Assembly (NCBI GenBank): GCA_023078555.1
Contig: CM041199.1
Coordinates: 10,341,943 to 10,405,942, forward strand
Reading direction: 5' to 3'
DNA length: 64,000 nucleotides
Source of the DNA: Ulva prolifera
Lineage: Eukaryota; Chlorophyta; Ulvophyceae; Ulvales; Ulvaceae
The notes under the pieces are model-generated. The model did not search any database, was not told the origin of the DNA, and saw only the letters and a program-made list of their open reading frames with translations. Position numbers and translations under genes: made by a program. Within the stretch, counting starts at the first letter, position 1, and every line of letters starts with the position of its first letter. Shown in pieces: positions 8,582 to 22,391 of this stretch.

Positions 8582-11500
8582 ATGTTGGGGGGTATGGGAT
8601 GATTATCATTCATTGCATATTTGCTGGTGACTCCCAGGAGTGGCGTGGGGCAAAAGTGCACACTTTTCACCAACCATGTGAATGGACTTGGCTATAGACA
8701 AGCATACCCCCGCGCACCATAGGGAAGTTGCCAGAAACATCCTTTGATTCTGAAAGATCTAGGACGTCAAGTATGCATTGCACAGTTGTTGCTAACTCCT
8801 AGGAGTGGCGTGGAACAAAAGTGCACACTTTCCACCAACCCATGTGAACGGACTTGGTTGTAGCCACGCAACCCCCCGCGCATCAAAAGGTACGTCCCCA
8901 TGAACATTCAAAGATGTCGGGGGGTATGGGATGTCCATCATCCATTGCGTATTTTCTGCAGACACCATGGAGTGGTGTGGTGCAAAAATATACACTTTCC
9001 ACCAACCCATGTGAATGGACTTGGTTGTAGCCACGCAACCCCCCGCGCAGCAAAAGATACGTTGCCATCAACATTCCAAGATGTTGGGGGGTATGGGATG
9101 TCCATCATTCATTGCGTATTTTCTGCAGACACCATGGCGTGGTGTGGTGCAAAAGTGTACACTTTCCACCAACCCATGTGAATGGACTTGGTTGTAGCCA
9201 CGCAACCCCCCGCGCAGCAAAAGGTACGTCGCCATCAACATTCCAAGATGTTGGGGGGTATGGGATGTCCATCATTCATTGCGTATTTTCTGCAGACACC
9301 ATGGAGTGGTGTAATGCAAAAGTGCACACTTTCCACCAACCCATGTGAACGGACTTGGTTGCAGCCACGCAACCCCCCGCACATCAAAGGTACGACGACA
9401 TGAACATTCCAAGATGTTGGGAGGCATGGGATGTCCATCATTCATTGCGTATTTTCTGCAGACACCATGGAGTGGTGTGGTGCAAAAGTGCACACTTTCC
9501 ACCAACCCATGTGAATGGACTTGGTTGTAGCCACGCAACCCCCCCCGCATGAAAAGGTACGTCGCCATGAACATTCCAAGATGTTGGGGGGTATGGGATG
9601 ATTATCATTCATTGCATATTTGCTGCTGACTCCCAGGAGTGGCGTGGGGCAAAAGTGCACACTTTTCACCAACCATGTGAATGGACTTGGCTATAGACAA
9701 GCATACCCCCGCGCACCATAGGGAAGTTGCCAGAAACATCCTTTGATTCTGAAAGATCTAGGACGTCAAGTATGCATTGCACAGTTGTTGCTAACTCCCA
9801 GGAGTGGCGTGGAACAAAAGTGCACACTTTTCACCAACCATGTGAATGGACTCGGTTGTAGCCACGCAACCCCCCGCGCAGCAAATGGTACGTCGCCATC
9901 AACATTCCAAGATGTTGGGGGGTATGGGATGTCCATCATGCATTGCGTATTTTCTGTAGAGACCATGGCGTGGTGTGGTGCAAAACTGCACACTTTCCAC
10001 CAACCCATGTGAATGGACTTGGTTGTAGCCACGCAACCCCCCGCGCAGCAAAAGGTACGTCGCCATCAACATTCCAAGATGTTGGGGGGTATGGGATGTC
10101 CATCATTCATTGCGTATTTTCTGCAGACACCATGGAGTGGTGTGGTGCAAAAATATACACTTTCCACCAACCCATGTGAATGGACTTGGTTGTAGCCACG
10201 CAACCCCCCGCGCAGCAAAAGGTACGTTGCCATCAACATTCCAAGATGTTGGGGGGTATGGGATGTCCATCATTCATTGCGTATTTTCTGCAGACACCAT
10301 GGCGTGGTGTGGTGCAAAAGTGTACACTTTCCACCAACCCATGTGAACGGACTTGGTTGCAGCCACGCAACCCCCCGCACATCAAAGGTACGACGACATG
10401 AACATTCCAAGATGTTGGGAGGCATGGGATGTCCATCATTCATTGCGTATTTTCTGCAGACACCATGGAGTGGTGTGGTGCAAAAGTGCACACTTTCCAC
10501 CAACCCATGTGAATGGACTTGGTTGTAGCCACGCAACCCCCCGCGCATGAAAAGGTACGTCGCCATCAACATTCCAAGATGTTGGGGGGTATGGGATGAT
10601 TATCATTCATTGCATATTTGCTGCTGACTCCCAGGAGTGGCGTGGGGCAAAAGTGCACACTTTTCACCAACCATGTGAATGGACTTGGCTATAGACAAGC
10701 ATACCCCCGCGCACCATAGGGAAGTTGCCAGAAACATCCTTTGATTCTGAAAGATCTAGGACGTCAAGTATGCATTGCACCGTTGTTGCTAACTCCTAGG
10801 AGAGGCGTGGAACAAAAGTGCACACTTTCCACCAACCCATGTGAACGGACTTGGTTGTAGCCACGCAACCCCCCGCGCAGCAAATGGTACGTCGCCATCA
10901 ACATTCCAAGATGTTGGGGGGTATGGGATGTCCATCATGCATTGCGTATTTTCTGCAGAGACCATGGCGTGGTGTGGTGCAAAACTGCACACTTTCCACC
11001 AACCCATGTGAATGGACTTGGTTGTAGCCACGCAACCCCCCGCGCAGCAAAAGGTACGTCGCCATCAACATTCCAAGATGTTGGGGGGTATGGGATGTCC
11101 ATCATTCATTGCGTATTTTCTGCCGACACCATGGAGTGGTGTGGTGCAAAAATATACACTTTCCACCAACCCATGTGAATGGACTTGGTTGTAGCCACGC
11201 AACCCCCCGCGCAGCAAAAGGTACGTTGCCATCAACATTCCAAGATGTTGGGGGGTATGGGATGTCCATCATTCATTGCGTATTTTCTGCAGACACCATG
11301 GCGTGGTGTGGTGCAAAAGTGTACACTTTCCACCAACCCATGTGAATGGACTTGGTTGTAGCCACGCAACCCCCCGCGCAGCAAAAGGTACGTCGCCATC
11401 AACATTCCAAGATGTTGGGGGGTATGGGATGTCCATCATTCATTGCGTATTTTCTGCAGACACCATGGAGTGGTGTAATGCAAAAGTGCACACTTTCCAC

Positions 11501-13249
11501 CAACCCATGTGAACGGACTTGGTTGCAGCCACGCAACCCCCCGCACATCAAAGGTACGACGACATGAACATTCCCAGATGTTGGGAGGCATGGGATGTCC
11601 ATCATTCATTGCGTATTTTCTACAGACACCATGGAGTGGTGTGGTGCAAAAGTGCACACTTTCCACCAACCCATGTGAATGGACTTGGTTGTAGCCACGC
11701 AACCCCCCGCGCATGAAAAGGTACGTCGCCATGAACATTCCAAGATGTTGGGGGGTATGGGATGATTATCATTCATTGCATATTTGCTGCTGACTCCCAG
11801 GAGTGGCGTGGGGCAAAAGTGCACACTTTTCACCAACCATGTGAATGGACTTGGCTATAGACAAGCATACCCCCGCGCACCATAGGGAAGTTGCCAGAAA
11901 CATCCTTTGATTCTGAAAGATCTAGGACGTCAAGTATGCATTGCACAGTTGTTGCTAACTCCTAGGAGTGGCGTGGAACAAAAGTGCACACTTTCCACCA
12001 ACCCATGTGAACGGACTTGGTTGTAGCCACGCAACCCCCCGCGCATCAAAAGGTACGTCCCCATGAACATTCAAAGATGTCGGGAGGCATGGGATGTCCA
12101 TCATCCATTGCGTATTTTCTGCAGACACCATGGCGTGGTGTGGTGCAAAAGTGTACACTTTCCACCAACCCATGTGAATGGACTTGGTTGTAGCCACGCA
12201 ACCCCCCTGCGCATGAAAAGGTACGTCGCCATGAACATTCCAAGATGTTGGGGGGTATGGGATGATTATCATTCATTGCATATTTGCTGGTGACTCCCAG
12301 GAGTGGCGTGGGGCAAAAGTGCACACTTTTCACCAACCATGTGAATGGACTTGGCTATAGACAAGCATACCCCCGCGCACCATAGGGAAGTTGCCAGAAA
12401 CATCCTTTGATTCTGAAAGATCTAGGACGTCAAGTATGCATTTCACAGTTGTTGCTAACTCCTAGGAGTGGCGTGGAACAAAAGTGCACACTTTCCACCA
12501 ACCCATGTGAACGGACTTGGTTGTAGCCACGCAACCCCCCGCGCATCAAAAGGTACGTCCCCATGAACATTCAAAGATGTCGGGAGGCATGGGATGTCCA
12601 TCATCCATTGCGTATTTTCTGCAGACACCATGGCGTGGTGTGGTGCAAAAGTGTACACTTTCCACAAACCCATGTGAATGGACTTGGTTGTAGCCACGCA
12701 ACCCCCCGCGCAGCAAAAGGTACGTCGCCATCAACATTCCAAGATGTTGGGGGGTATGGGATGTCCATCATTCATTGCGTATTTTCTGCAGACACCATGG
12801 AGTGGTGTAATGCAAAAGTGCACACTTTCCACCAACCCATGTGAACGGACTTGGTTGCAGCCACGCAACCCCCCGCACATCAAAGGTACGACGACATGAA
12901 CATTCCAAGATGTTGGGAGGCATGGGATGTCCATCATTCATTGCGTATTTTCTGCAGACACCATGGCGTGGTGTGGTGCAAAAATATACACTTTCCACCA
13001 ACCCATGTGAATGGACTTGGTTGTAGCCACGTAACCCCCCGCGCAGCAAAAGGTATGTTGCCATCAACATTCCAAGATGTTGGGGGGTATGGGATGTCCA
13101 TCATTCATTGCGTATTTTCTGCAGACACCATGGCGTGGTGTAATGCAAAAGTGCACACTTTCCACCAACCCATGTGAATGGACTTGGTTGTAGCCACGCA
13201 ACCCCCCGCGCAGCAAAAGGTACGTCGCCATCAACATTCCAAGATGTTG

Positions 13250-16200
13250 GGGGGTATGGGATGATTATCATTCATTGCATATTTGCTGCTGACTCCCAGG
13301 AGTGGCGTGGGGCAAAAGTGCACACTTTTCACCAACCATGTGAATGGACTTGGCTATAGACAAGCATACCCCCGCGCACCATAGGGAAGTTGCCAGAAAC
13401 ATCCTTTGATTCTGAAAGATCTAGGACGTCAAGTATGCATTGCACAGTTGTTGCTAACTTCCAGGAGTGGCGTGGAACAAAAGTGCACACTTTTCACCAA
13501 CCATGTGAATGGACTCGGTTGTAGCCACGCAACCCCCCGCACAGCAAATGGTACGTCGCCATCAACATTCCAAGATGTTGGGGGGTATGGGATGTCCATC
13601 ATGCATTGCGTATTTTCTGCAGAGACCATGGCGTGGTGTGGTGCAAAACTGCATACTTTCCACCAACCCATGTGAATGGACTTGGTTGTAGCCACGCAAC
13701 CCCCCGCGCAGCAAAAGGTACGTCGACATCAACATTCCAAGATGTTGGGGGGTATGGGATGTCCATCATTCATTGCGTATTTTCTGCAGACACCATGGAG
13801 TGGTGTGGTGCAAAAATGCACACTTTCCACCAACCCATGTGAATGGACTTGGTTGTAGCCACGCAACCCCCCGCGCAGCAAAAGGTACGTTGCCATCAAC
13901 ATTCCAAGATGTTGGGGGGTATGGGATGTCCATCATTCATTGCGTATTTTCTGCAGACACCATGGCGTGGTGTGGTGCAAAAGTGTACACTTTCCACCAA
14001 CCCATGTGAATGGACTTGGTTGTAGCCGCGCAACCCCCCGCGCATCAAAAGGTACATCGCCATCAACATTCCAAGATGTTGGGGGGTATGGGATGTCCAT
14101 CATTCATTGCGTATTTTCTGCAAACACCATGGAGTGGTGTGGTGCAAAAGTGCACACTTTCCACCAACCCATGTGAATGGACTTGGTTGTAGCCACGCAA
14201 CCCCCCGCGCATCAAAAGGTACGTCGCCATGAACTTTCCAAGATGTTGGGGGGTATGGGATGATTATCATTTATTGCATATTTGCTGTTGACTCCCAGGA
14301 GTGGCGTGGGGCAAAAGTGCACACTTTTCACCAACCATGTGAATGGACTTGGTTGTAGCCACGCAACCCCCCGCGCATCAAAAGGTACGTCGCCATGAAC
14401 ATTCCAAGATGTTGGAGGGTATGGGATGATTATCATTCATTGCATATTTGCTGCTGACTCCCGGGAGTGGCGTGGGGCAAAAGTGCACACTTTTCACCAA
14501 CCTTGTGAATGGACTTGGCTATAGACAAGCATACCCCCGCGCACCATAAAGAAGTTGCCAGAAACATCCTTTGATTCTGAAAGATCTAGGACGTCAAGTA
14601 TGCATTGCACAGTTGTTGCTAACTCCTAGGAGTGGCGTGGAACAAAAGTGCACACTTTTCACCAACCATGTGAATGGACTTGGTTGTAGCCACGCAACCC
14701 CCCGCGCAGCAAAAGGTACGTCGCCATCAACATTCCAAGATTTTGGGGGGTATGGGATGTCCATCATTCATTGCGTATTTTTTGCAGACACCATGGCGTG
14801 GTGTGGTGCAAAAGTGCACATTTTCCACCAACCCATGTGAATGGACTTGGTTGTACCCACGCACCCCCTGCGCATCAAAAGGTACGTCGCCATCAACATT
14901 CCAAGATGTTGGGGGGTATGGGATGTCCATCATTCATTGCGTATTTTCTGCAGACACCATGGAGTGGTGTGGTGCAAAAGTGCACACTTTCCACCAACCC
15001 ATGTGAATGGACTTGGTTGTAGCCACGCAACCCCCCGCGCATCAAAAGGTACGTCCCCATGAACATTCAAAGATGTTGGGGGGTATGGGATGTCCATCAT
15101 CCATTGCGTATTTTCTGCAGACACCATGGAGTGGTGTGGTGCAAAAGTGCACACTTTCCACCAACCCATGTGAATGGACTTGGTTGTAGCCACGCAACCC
15201 CCCTGCGCATGAAAAGGTACGTCGCCATGAACATTCCAAGATGTTGGGGGGTATGGGATGATTATCATTCATTGCATATTTGCTGGTGACTCCCAGGAGT
15301 GGCGTGGGGCAAAAGTGCACACTTTTCACCAACCATGTGAATGGACTTGGCTATAGACAAGCATACCCCCGCGCACCATAGGGAAGTTGCCAGAAACATC
15401 CTTTGATTCTGAAAGATCTAGGACGTCAAGTATGCATTGCACAGTTGTTGCTAACTCCTAGGAGTGGCGTGGTGCAAAAGTGCACACTTTCCACCAACCC
15501 ATGTGAATGGACTTGGTTGTAGCCACGCAACCCCCCGCGCAGCAAAAGGTACGTTGCCATCAACATTCCAAGATGTTGGGGGGTATGGGATGTCCATCAT
15601 TCATTGCGTATTTTCTGCAGACACCATGGCGTGGTGTGGTGCAAAAGTGTACACTTTCCACCAACCCATGTGAATGGACTTGGTTGTAGCCACGCAACCC
15701 CCCGCGCAGCAAAAGGTACGTCGCCATCAACATTCCAAGATGTTGGGGGGTATGGGATGTCCATCATTCATTGCGTATTTTCTGCAGACACCATGGAGTG
15801 GTGTAATGCAAAAGTGCACACTTTCCACCAACCCATGTGAACGGACTTGGTTGCAGCCACGCAACCCCCCGCACATCAAAGGTACGACGACATGAACATT
15901 CCAAGATGTTGGGAGGCATGGGATGTCCATCATTCATTGCGTATTTTCTGCAGACACCATGGAGTGGTGTGGTGCAAAAGTGCACACTTTCCACCAACCC
16001 ATGTGAATGGACTTGGTTGTAGCCACGCAACCCCCCGCGCATGAAAAGGTACGTCGCCATGAACATTCCAAGATGTTGGGGGGTATGGGATGATTATCAT
16101 TCATTGCATATTTGCTGCTGACTCCCAGGAGTGGCGTGGGGCAAAAGTGCACACTTTTCACCAACCATGTGAATGGACTTGGCTATAGACAAGCATACCC

Positions 16201-19200
16201 CCGCGCACCATAGGGAAGTTGCCAGAAACATCCTTTGATTCTGCAAGATCTAGGACGTCAAGTATGCATTGCACAGTTGTTGCTAACTCCCAGGAGTGGC
16301 GTGGAACAAAAGTGCACACTTTTCACCAACCATGTGAATGGACTCGGTTGTAGCCACGCAACCCCCCGCGCAGCAAATGGTACGTCGCCATCAACATTCC
16401 AAGATGTTGGGGGGTATGGGATGTCCATCATGCATTGCGTATTTTCTGCAGAGACCATGGCGTGGTGTGGTGCAAAACTGCATACTTTCCACCAACCCAT
16501 GTGAATGGACTTGGTTGTAGCCACGCAACCCCCCGCGCAGCAAAAGGTACGTCGACATCAACATTCCAAGATGTTGGGGGGTATGGGATGTCCATCATTC
16601 ATTGCGTATTTTCTGCAGACACCATGGAGTGGTGTGGTGCAAAAATGCACACTTTCCACCAACCCATGTGAATGGACTTGGTTGTAGCCACGCAACCCCC
16701 CGCGCAGCAAAAGGTACGTTGCCATCAACATTCCAAGATGTTGGGGGGTATGGGATGTCCATCATTCATTGCGTATTTTCTGCAGACACCATGGCGTGGT
16801 GTGGTGCAAAAGTGTACACTTTCCACCAACCCATGTGAATGGACTTGGTTGTAGCCGCGCAACCCCCCGCGCATCAAAAGGTACATCGCCATCAACATTC
16901 CAAGATGTTGGGGGGTATGGGATGTCCATCATTCATTGCGTATTTTCTGCAGACACCATGGAGTGGTGTGGTGCAAAAGTGCACACTTTCCACCAACCCA
17001 TGTGAATGGACTTGGTTGTAGCCACGCAACCCCCCGCGCATCAAAAGGTACGTCGCCATGAACATTCCAAGATGTTGGGGGGTATGGGATGATTATCATT
17101 CATTGCATATTTGCTGTTGACTCCCAGGAGTGGCGTGGGGCAAAAGTGCACACTTTTCACCAACCATGTGAATGGACTTGGTTGTAGCCACGCAACCCCC
17201 CGCGCATCAAAAGGTACGTCGCCATGAACATTCCAAGATGTTGGAGGGTATGGGATGATTATCATTCATTGCATATTTGCTGCTGACTCCCGGGAGTGGC
17301 GTGGGGCAAAAGTGCACACTTTTCACCAACCTTGTGAATGGACTTGGCTATAGACAAGCATACCCCCGCGCACCATAAAGAAGTTGCCAGAAACATCCTT
17401 TGATTCTGAAAGATCTAGGACGTCAAGTATGCATTGCACAGTTGTTGCTAACTCCTAGGAGTGGCGTGGAACAAAAGTGCACACTTTTCACCAACCATGT
17501 GAATGGACTTGGTTGTAGCCACGCAACCCCCCGCGCAGCAAAAGGTACGTCGCCATCAACATTCCAAGATTTTGGGGGGTATGGGATGTCCATCATTCAT
17601 TGCGTATTTTCTGCAGACACCATGGCGTGGTGTGGTGCAAAAGTGCACATTTTCCACCAACCCATGTGAATGGACTTGGTTGTACCCACGCACCCCCTGC
17701 GCATCAAAAGGTACGTCGCCATCAACATTCCAAGATGTTGGGGGGTATGGGATGTCCATCATTCATTGCCTATTTTCTGCAGACACCATGGAGTGGTGTG
17801 GTGCAAAAGTGCACACTTTCCACCAACCCATGTGAATGGACTTGGTTGTAGCCACGCAACCCCCCCGCGCATCAAAAGGTACGTCCCCATGAACATTCAA
17901 AGATGTTGGGGGGTATGGGATGTCCATCATCCATTGCGTATTTTCTGCAGACACCATGGAGTGGTGTGGTGCAAAAGTGCACACTTTCCACCAACCCATG
18001 TGAATGGACTTGGTTGTAGCCACGCAACCCCCCTGCGCATGAAAAGGTACGTCGCCATGAACATTCCAAGATGTTGGGGGGTATGGGATGATTATCATTC
18101 ATTGCATATTTGCTGGTGACTCCCAGGAGTGGCGTGGGGCAAAAGTGCACACTTTTCACCAACCATGTGAATGGACTTGGCTATAGACAAGCATACCCCC
18201 GCGCACCATAGGGAAGTTGCCAGAAACATCCTTTGATTCTGAAAGATCTAGGACGTCAAGTATGCATTGCACAGTTGTTGCTAACTCCTAGGAGTGGCGT
18301 GGAACAAAAGTGCACACTTTTCACCAACCATGTGAATGGACTTGGTTGTAGCCACGCAACCCCCCGCGCAGCAAAAGGTACGTCGCCATCAACATTCCAA
18401 GATTTTGGGGGGTATGGGATGTCCATCATTCATTGCGTATTTTCTGCAGACACCATGGCGTGGTGTGGTGCAAAAGTGCACATTTTCCACCAACCCATGT
18501 GAATGGACTTGGTTGTACCCACGCACCCCCTGCGCATCAAAAGGTACGTCGCCATCAACATTCCAAGATGTTGGGGGGTATGGGATGTCCATCATTCATT
18601 GCGTATTTTCTGCAGACACCATGGAGTGGTGTGGTGCAAAAGTGCACACTTTCCACCAACCCATGTGAATGGACTTGGTTGTAGCCACGCAACCCCCCGC
18701 GCATCAAAAGGTACGTCCCCATGAACATTCAAAGATGTTGGGAGGCATGGGATGTCCATCATTCATTGCGTATTTTCTGCAGACACCATGGAGTGGTGTG
18801 GTGCAAAAGTGCACACTTTCCACCAACCCATGTGAATGGACTTGGTTGTAGCCACGCAACCCCCCGCGCATGAAAAGGTACGTCGCCATGAACATTCCAA
18901 GATGTTGGGGGGTATGGGATGATTATCATTCATTGCATATTTGCTGCTGACTCCCAGGAGTGGCGTGGGGCAAAAGTGCACACTTTTCACCAACCATGTG
19001 AATGGACTTGGCTATAGACAAGCATACCCCCGCGCACCATAGGGAAGTTGCCAGAAACATCCTTTGATTCTGCAAGATCTAGGACGTCAAGTATGCATTG
19101 CACAGTTGTTGCTAACTCCCAGGAGTGGCGTGGAACAAAAGTGCACACTTTTCACCAACCATGTGAATGGACTCGGTTGTAGCCACGCAACCCCCCGCGC

Positions 19201-20870
19201 AGCAAATGGTACGTCGCCATCAACATTCCAAGATGTTGGGGGGTATGGGATGTCCATCATGCATTGCGTATTTTCTGCAGAGACCATGGCGTGGTGTGGT
19301 GCAAAACTGCATACTTTCCACCAACCCATGTGAATGGACTTGGTTGTAGCCACGCAACCCCCCGCGCAGCAAAAGGTACGTCGACATCAACATTCCAAGA
19401 TGTTGGGGGGTATGGGATGTCCATCATTCATTGCGTATTTTCTGCAGACACCATGGAGTGGTGTGGTGCAAAAATGCACACTTTCCACCAACCCATGTGA
19501 ATGGACTTGGTTGTAGCCACGCAACCCCCCGCGCAGCAAAAGGTACGTTGCCATCAACATTCCAAGATGTTGGGGGGTATGGGATGTCCATCATTCATTG
19601 CGTATTTTCTGCAGACACCATGGCGTGGTGTGGTGCAAAAGTGTACACTTTCCACCAACCCATGTGAATGGACTTGGTTGTAGCCGCGCAACCCCCCGCG
19701 CATCAAAAGGTACATCGCCATCAACATTCCAAGATGTTGGGGGGTATGGGATGTCCATCATTCATTGCGTATTTTCTGCAGACACCATGGAGTGGTGTGG
19801 TGCAAAAGTGCACACTTTCCACCAACCCATGTGAATGGACTTGGTTGTAGCCACGCAACCCCCCGCGCATCAAAAGGTACGTCGCCATGAACATTCCAAG
19901 ATGTTGGGGGGTATGGGATGATTATCATTCATTGCATATTTGCTGTTGACTCCCAGGAGTGGCGTGGGGCAAAAGTGCACACTTTTCACCAACCATGTGA
20001 ATGGACTTGGTTGTAGCCACGCAACCCCCCGCGCATCAAAAGGTACGTCGCCATGAACATTCCAAGATGTTGGAGGGTATGGGATGATTATCATTCATTG
20101 CATATTTGCTGCTGACTCCCGGGAGTGGCGTGGGGCAAAAGTGCACACTTTTCACCAACCTTGTGAATGGACTTGGCTATAGACAAGCATACCCCCGCGC
20201 ACCATAAAGAAGTTGCCAGAAACATCCTTTGATTCTGAAAGATCTAGGACGTCAAGTATGCATTGCACAGTTGTTGCTAACTCCTAGGAGTGGCGTGGAA
20301 CAAAAGTGCACACTTTTCACCAACCATGTGAATGGACTTGGTTGTAGCCACGCAACCCCCCGCGCAGCAAAAGGTACGTCGCCATCAACATTCCAAGATT
20401 TTGGGGGGTATGGGATGTCCATCATTCATTGCGTATTTTCTGCAGACACCATGGCGTGGTGTGGTGCAAAAGTGCACATTTTCCACCAACCCATGTGAAT
20501 GGACTTGGTTGTACCCACGCACCCCCTGCGCATCAAAAGGTACGTCGCCATCAACATTCCAAGATGTTGGGGGGTATGGGATGTCCATCATTCATTGCCT
20601 ATTTTCTGCAGACACCATGGAGTGGTGTGGTGCAAAAGTGCACACTTTCCACCAACCCATGTGAATGGACTTGGTTGTAGCCACGCAACCCCCCGCGCAT
20701 CAAAAGGTACGTCCCCATGAACATTCAAAGATGTTGGGGGGTATGGGATGTCCATCATCCATTGCGTATTTTCTGCAGACACCATGGAGTGGTGTGGTGC
20801 AAAAGTGCACACTTTCCACCAACCCATGTGAATGGACTTGGTTGTAGCCACGCAACCCCCCTGCGCATCA
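13250..20870. repeat. Higher-order unit of 2,829 bp (17 monomers), three copies
   Basis: C monomers at 13406, 16235 and 19064 start copies of a 17-monomer block. Within it the pattern of sub-variants repeats in order, for example C at 14571, 17400 and 20229, and the 166-bp A variant with TACCCACGCACCCCCTGCGC at 14841, 17670 and 20499. Copy 1 shows scattered single-base differences. Copy 3 loses register near 20870. Boundaries are approximate. Confidence 0.8.
13676..13842 (+). repeat. Representative type A satellite monomer (167 bp)
   Basis: This is the majority monomer class, phased here from ATGGACTTGG to the next ATGGACTTGG. It carries a CTGCAG (PstI) site and a CCATGG (NcoI) site a few bases apart, a short dyad CACCA...TGGTG around CCATGG, and a second GTGTG...CACAC dyad just after it. 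Subvariants differ at GCGCATCAAAAGG, GCGCAGCAAAAGG or GCACATCAAAGG (the last one base shorter), at GTGGTGCAAAA or GTAATGCAAAA, and at CATTCATTGC or CATCCATTGC. These variants can be used to trace block duplications. Confidence 0.95.
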
Positions 20871-22391
20871 AAAGGTACGTCGACATGAACATTCAAAGAT
20901 GTTGGGGGGTATGGGATGTCCATCATTCATTGCGTATTTTCTGCAGACACCATGGCGTGGTGTGGTGCAAAAGTGCACATTTTCCACCAACCCATGTGAA
21001 TGGACTTGGTTGTACCCACGCACCCCCTGCGCATCAAAAGGTACGTCGCCATCAACATTCCAAGATGTTGGGGGGTATGGGATGTCCATCATTCATTGCG
21101 TATTTTCTGCAGACACCATGGAGTGGTGTGGTGCAAAAGTGCACACTTTCCACCAACCCATGTGAATGGACTTGGTTGTAGCCACGCAACCCCCCGCGCA
21201 TCAAAAGGTACGTCCCCATGAACATTCAAAGATGTTGGGGGGTATGGGATGTCCATCATCCATTGCGTATTTTCTGCAGACACCATGGAGTGGTGTGGTG
21301 CAAAAGTGCACACTTTCCACCAACCCATGTGAATGGACTTGGTTGTAGCCACGCAACCCCCCGCGCATGAAAAGGTACGTCGCCATGAACATTCCAAGAT
21401 GTTGGGGGGTATGGGATGATTATCATTCATTGCATATTTGCTGGTGACTCCCAGGAGTGGCGTGGGGCAAAAGTGCACACTTTTCACCAACCATGTGAAT
21501 GGACTTGGCTATAGACAAGCATACCCCCGCGCACCATAGGGAAGTTGCCAGAAACATCCTTTGATTCTGAAAGATCTAGGACGTCAAGTATGCATTTCAC
21601 AGTTGTTGCTAACTCCTAGGAGTGGCGTGGAACAAAAGTGCACACTTTTCACCAACCATGTGAATGGACTTGGTTGTAGCCACGCAACCCCCCGCGCAGC
21701 AAAAGGTACGTCGCCATCAACATTCCAAGATTTTGGGGGGTATGGGATGTCCATCATTCATTGCGTATTTTCTGCAGACACCATGGCGTGGTGTGGTGCA
21801 AAAGTGCACATTTTCCACCAACCCATGTGAATGGACTTGGTTGTACCCACGCACCCCCTGCGCATCAAAAGGTACGTCGCCATCAACATTCCAAGATGTT
21901 GGGGGGTATGGGATGTCCATCATTCATTGCGTATTTTCTGCAGACACCATGGAGTGGTGTGGTGCAAAAGTGCACACTTTCCACCAACCCATGTGAATGG
22001 ACTTGGTTGTAGCCACGCAACCCCCCGCGCATCAAAAGGTACGTCCCCATGAACATTCAAAGATGTTGGGGGGTATGGGATGTCCATCATCCATTGCGTA
22101 TTTTCTGCAGACACCATGGAGTGGTGTGGTGCAAAAGTGCACACTTTCCACCAACCCATGTGAATGGACTTGGTTGTAGCCACGCAACCCCCCGCGCATG
22201 AAAAGGTACGTCGCCATGAACATTCCAAGATGTTGGGGGGTATGGGATGATTATCATTCATTGCATATTTGCTGGTGACTCCCAGGAGTGGCGTGGGGCA
22301 AAAGTGCACACTTTTCACCAACCATGTGAATGGACTTGGCTATAGACAAGCATACCCCCGCGCACCATAGGGAAGTTGCCAGAAACATCCT

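Noticed and set aside
13676-13842. CENP-B box in the satellite monomer
   Set aside because: No sequence resembling the TTCG....A..CGGG core of the box occurs in the A, B or C consensus.
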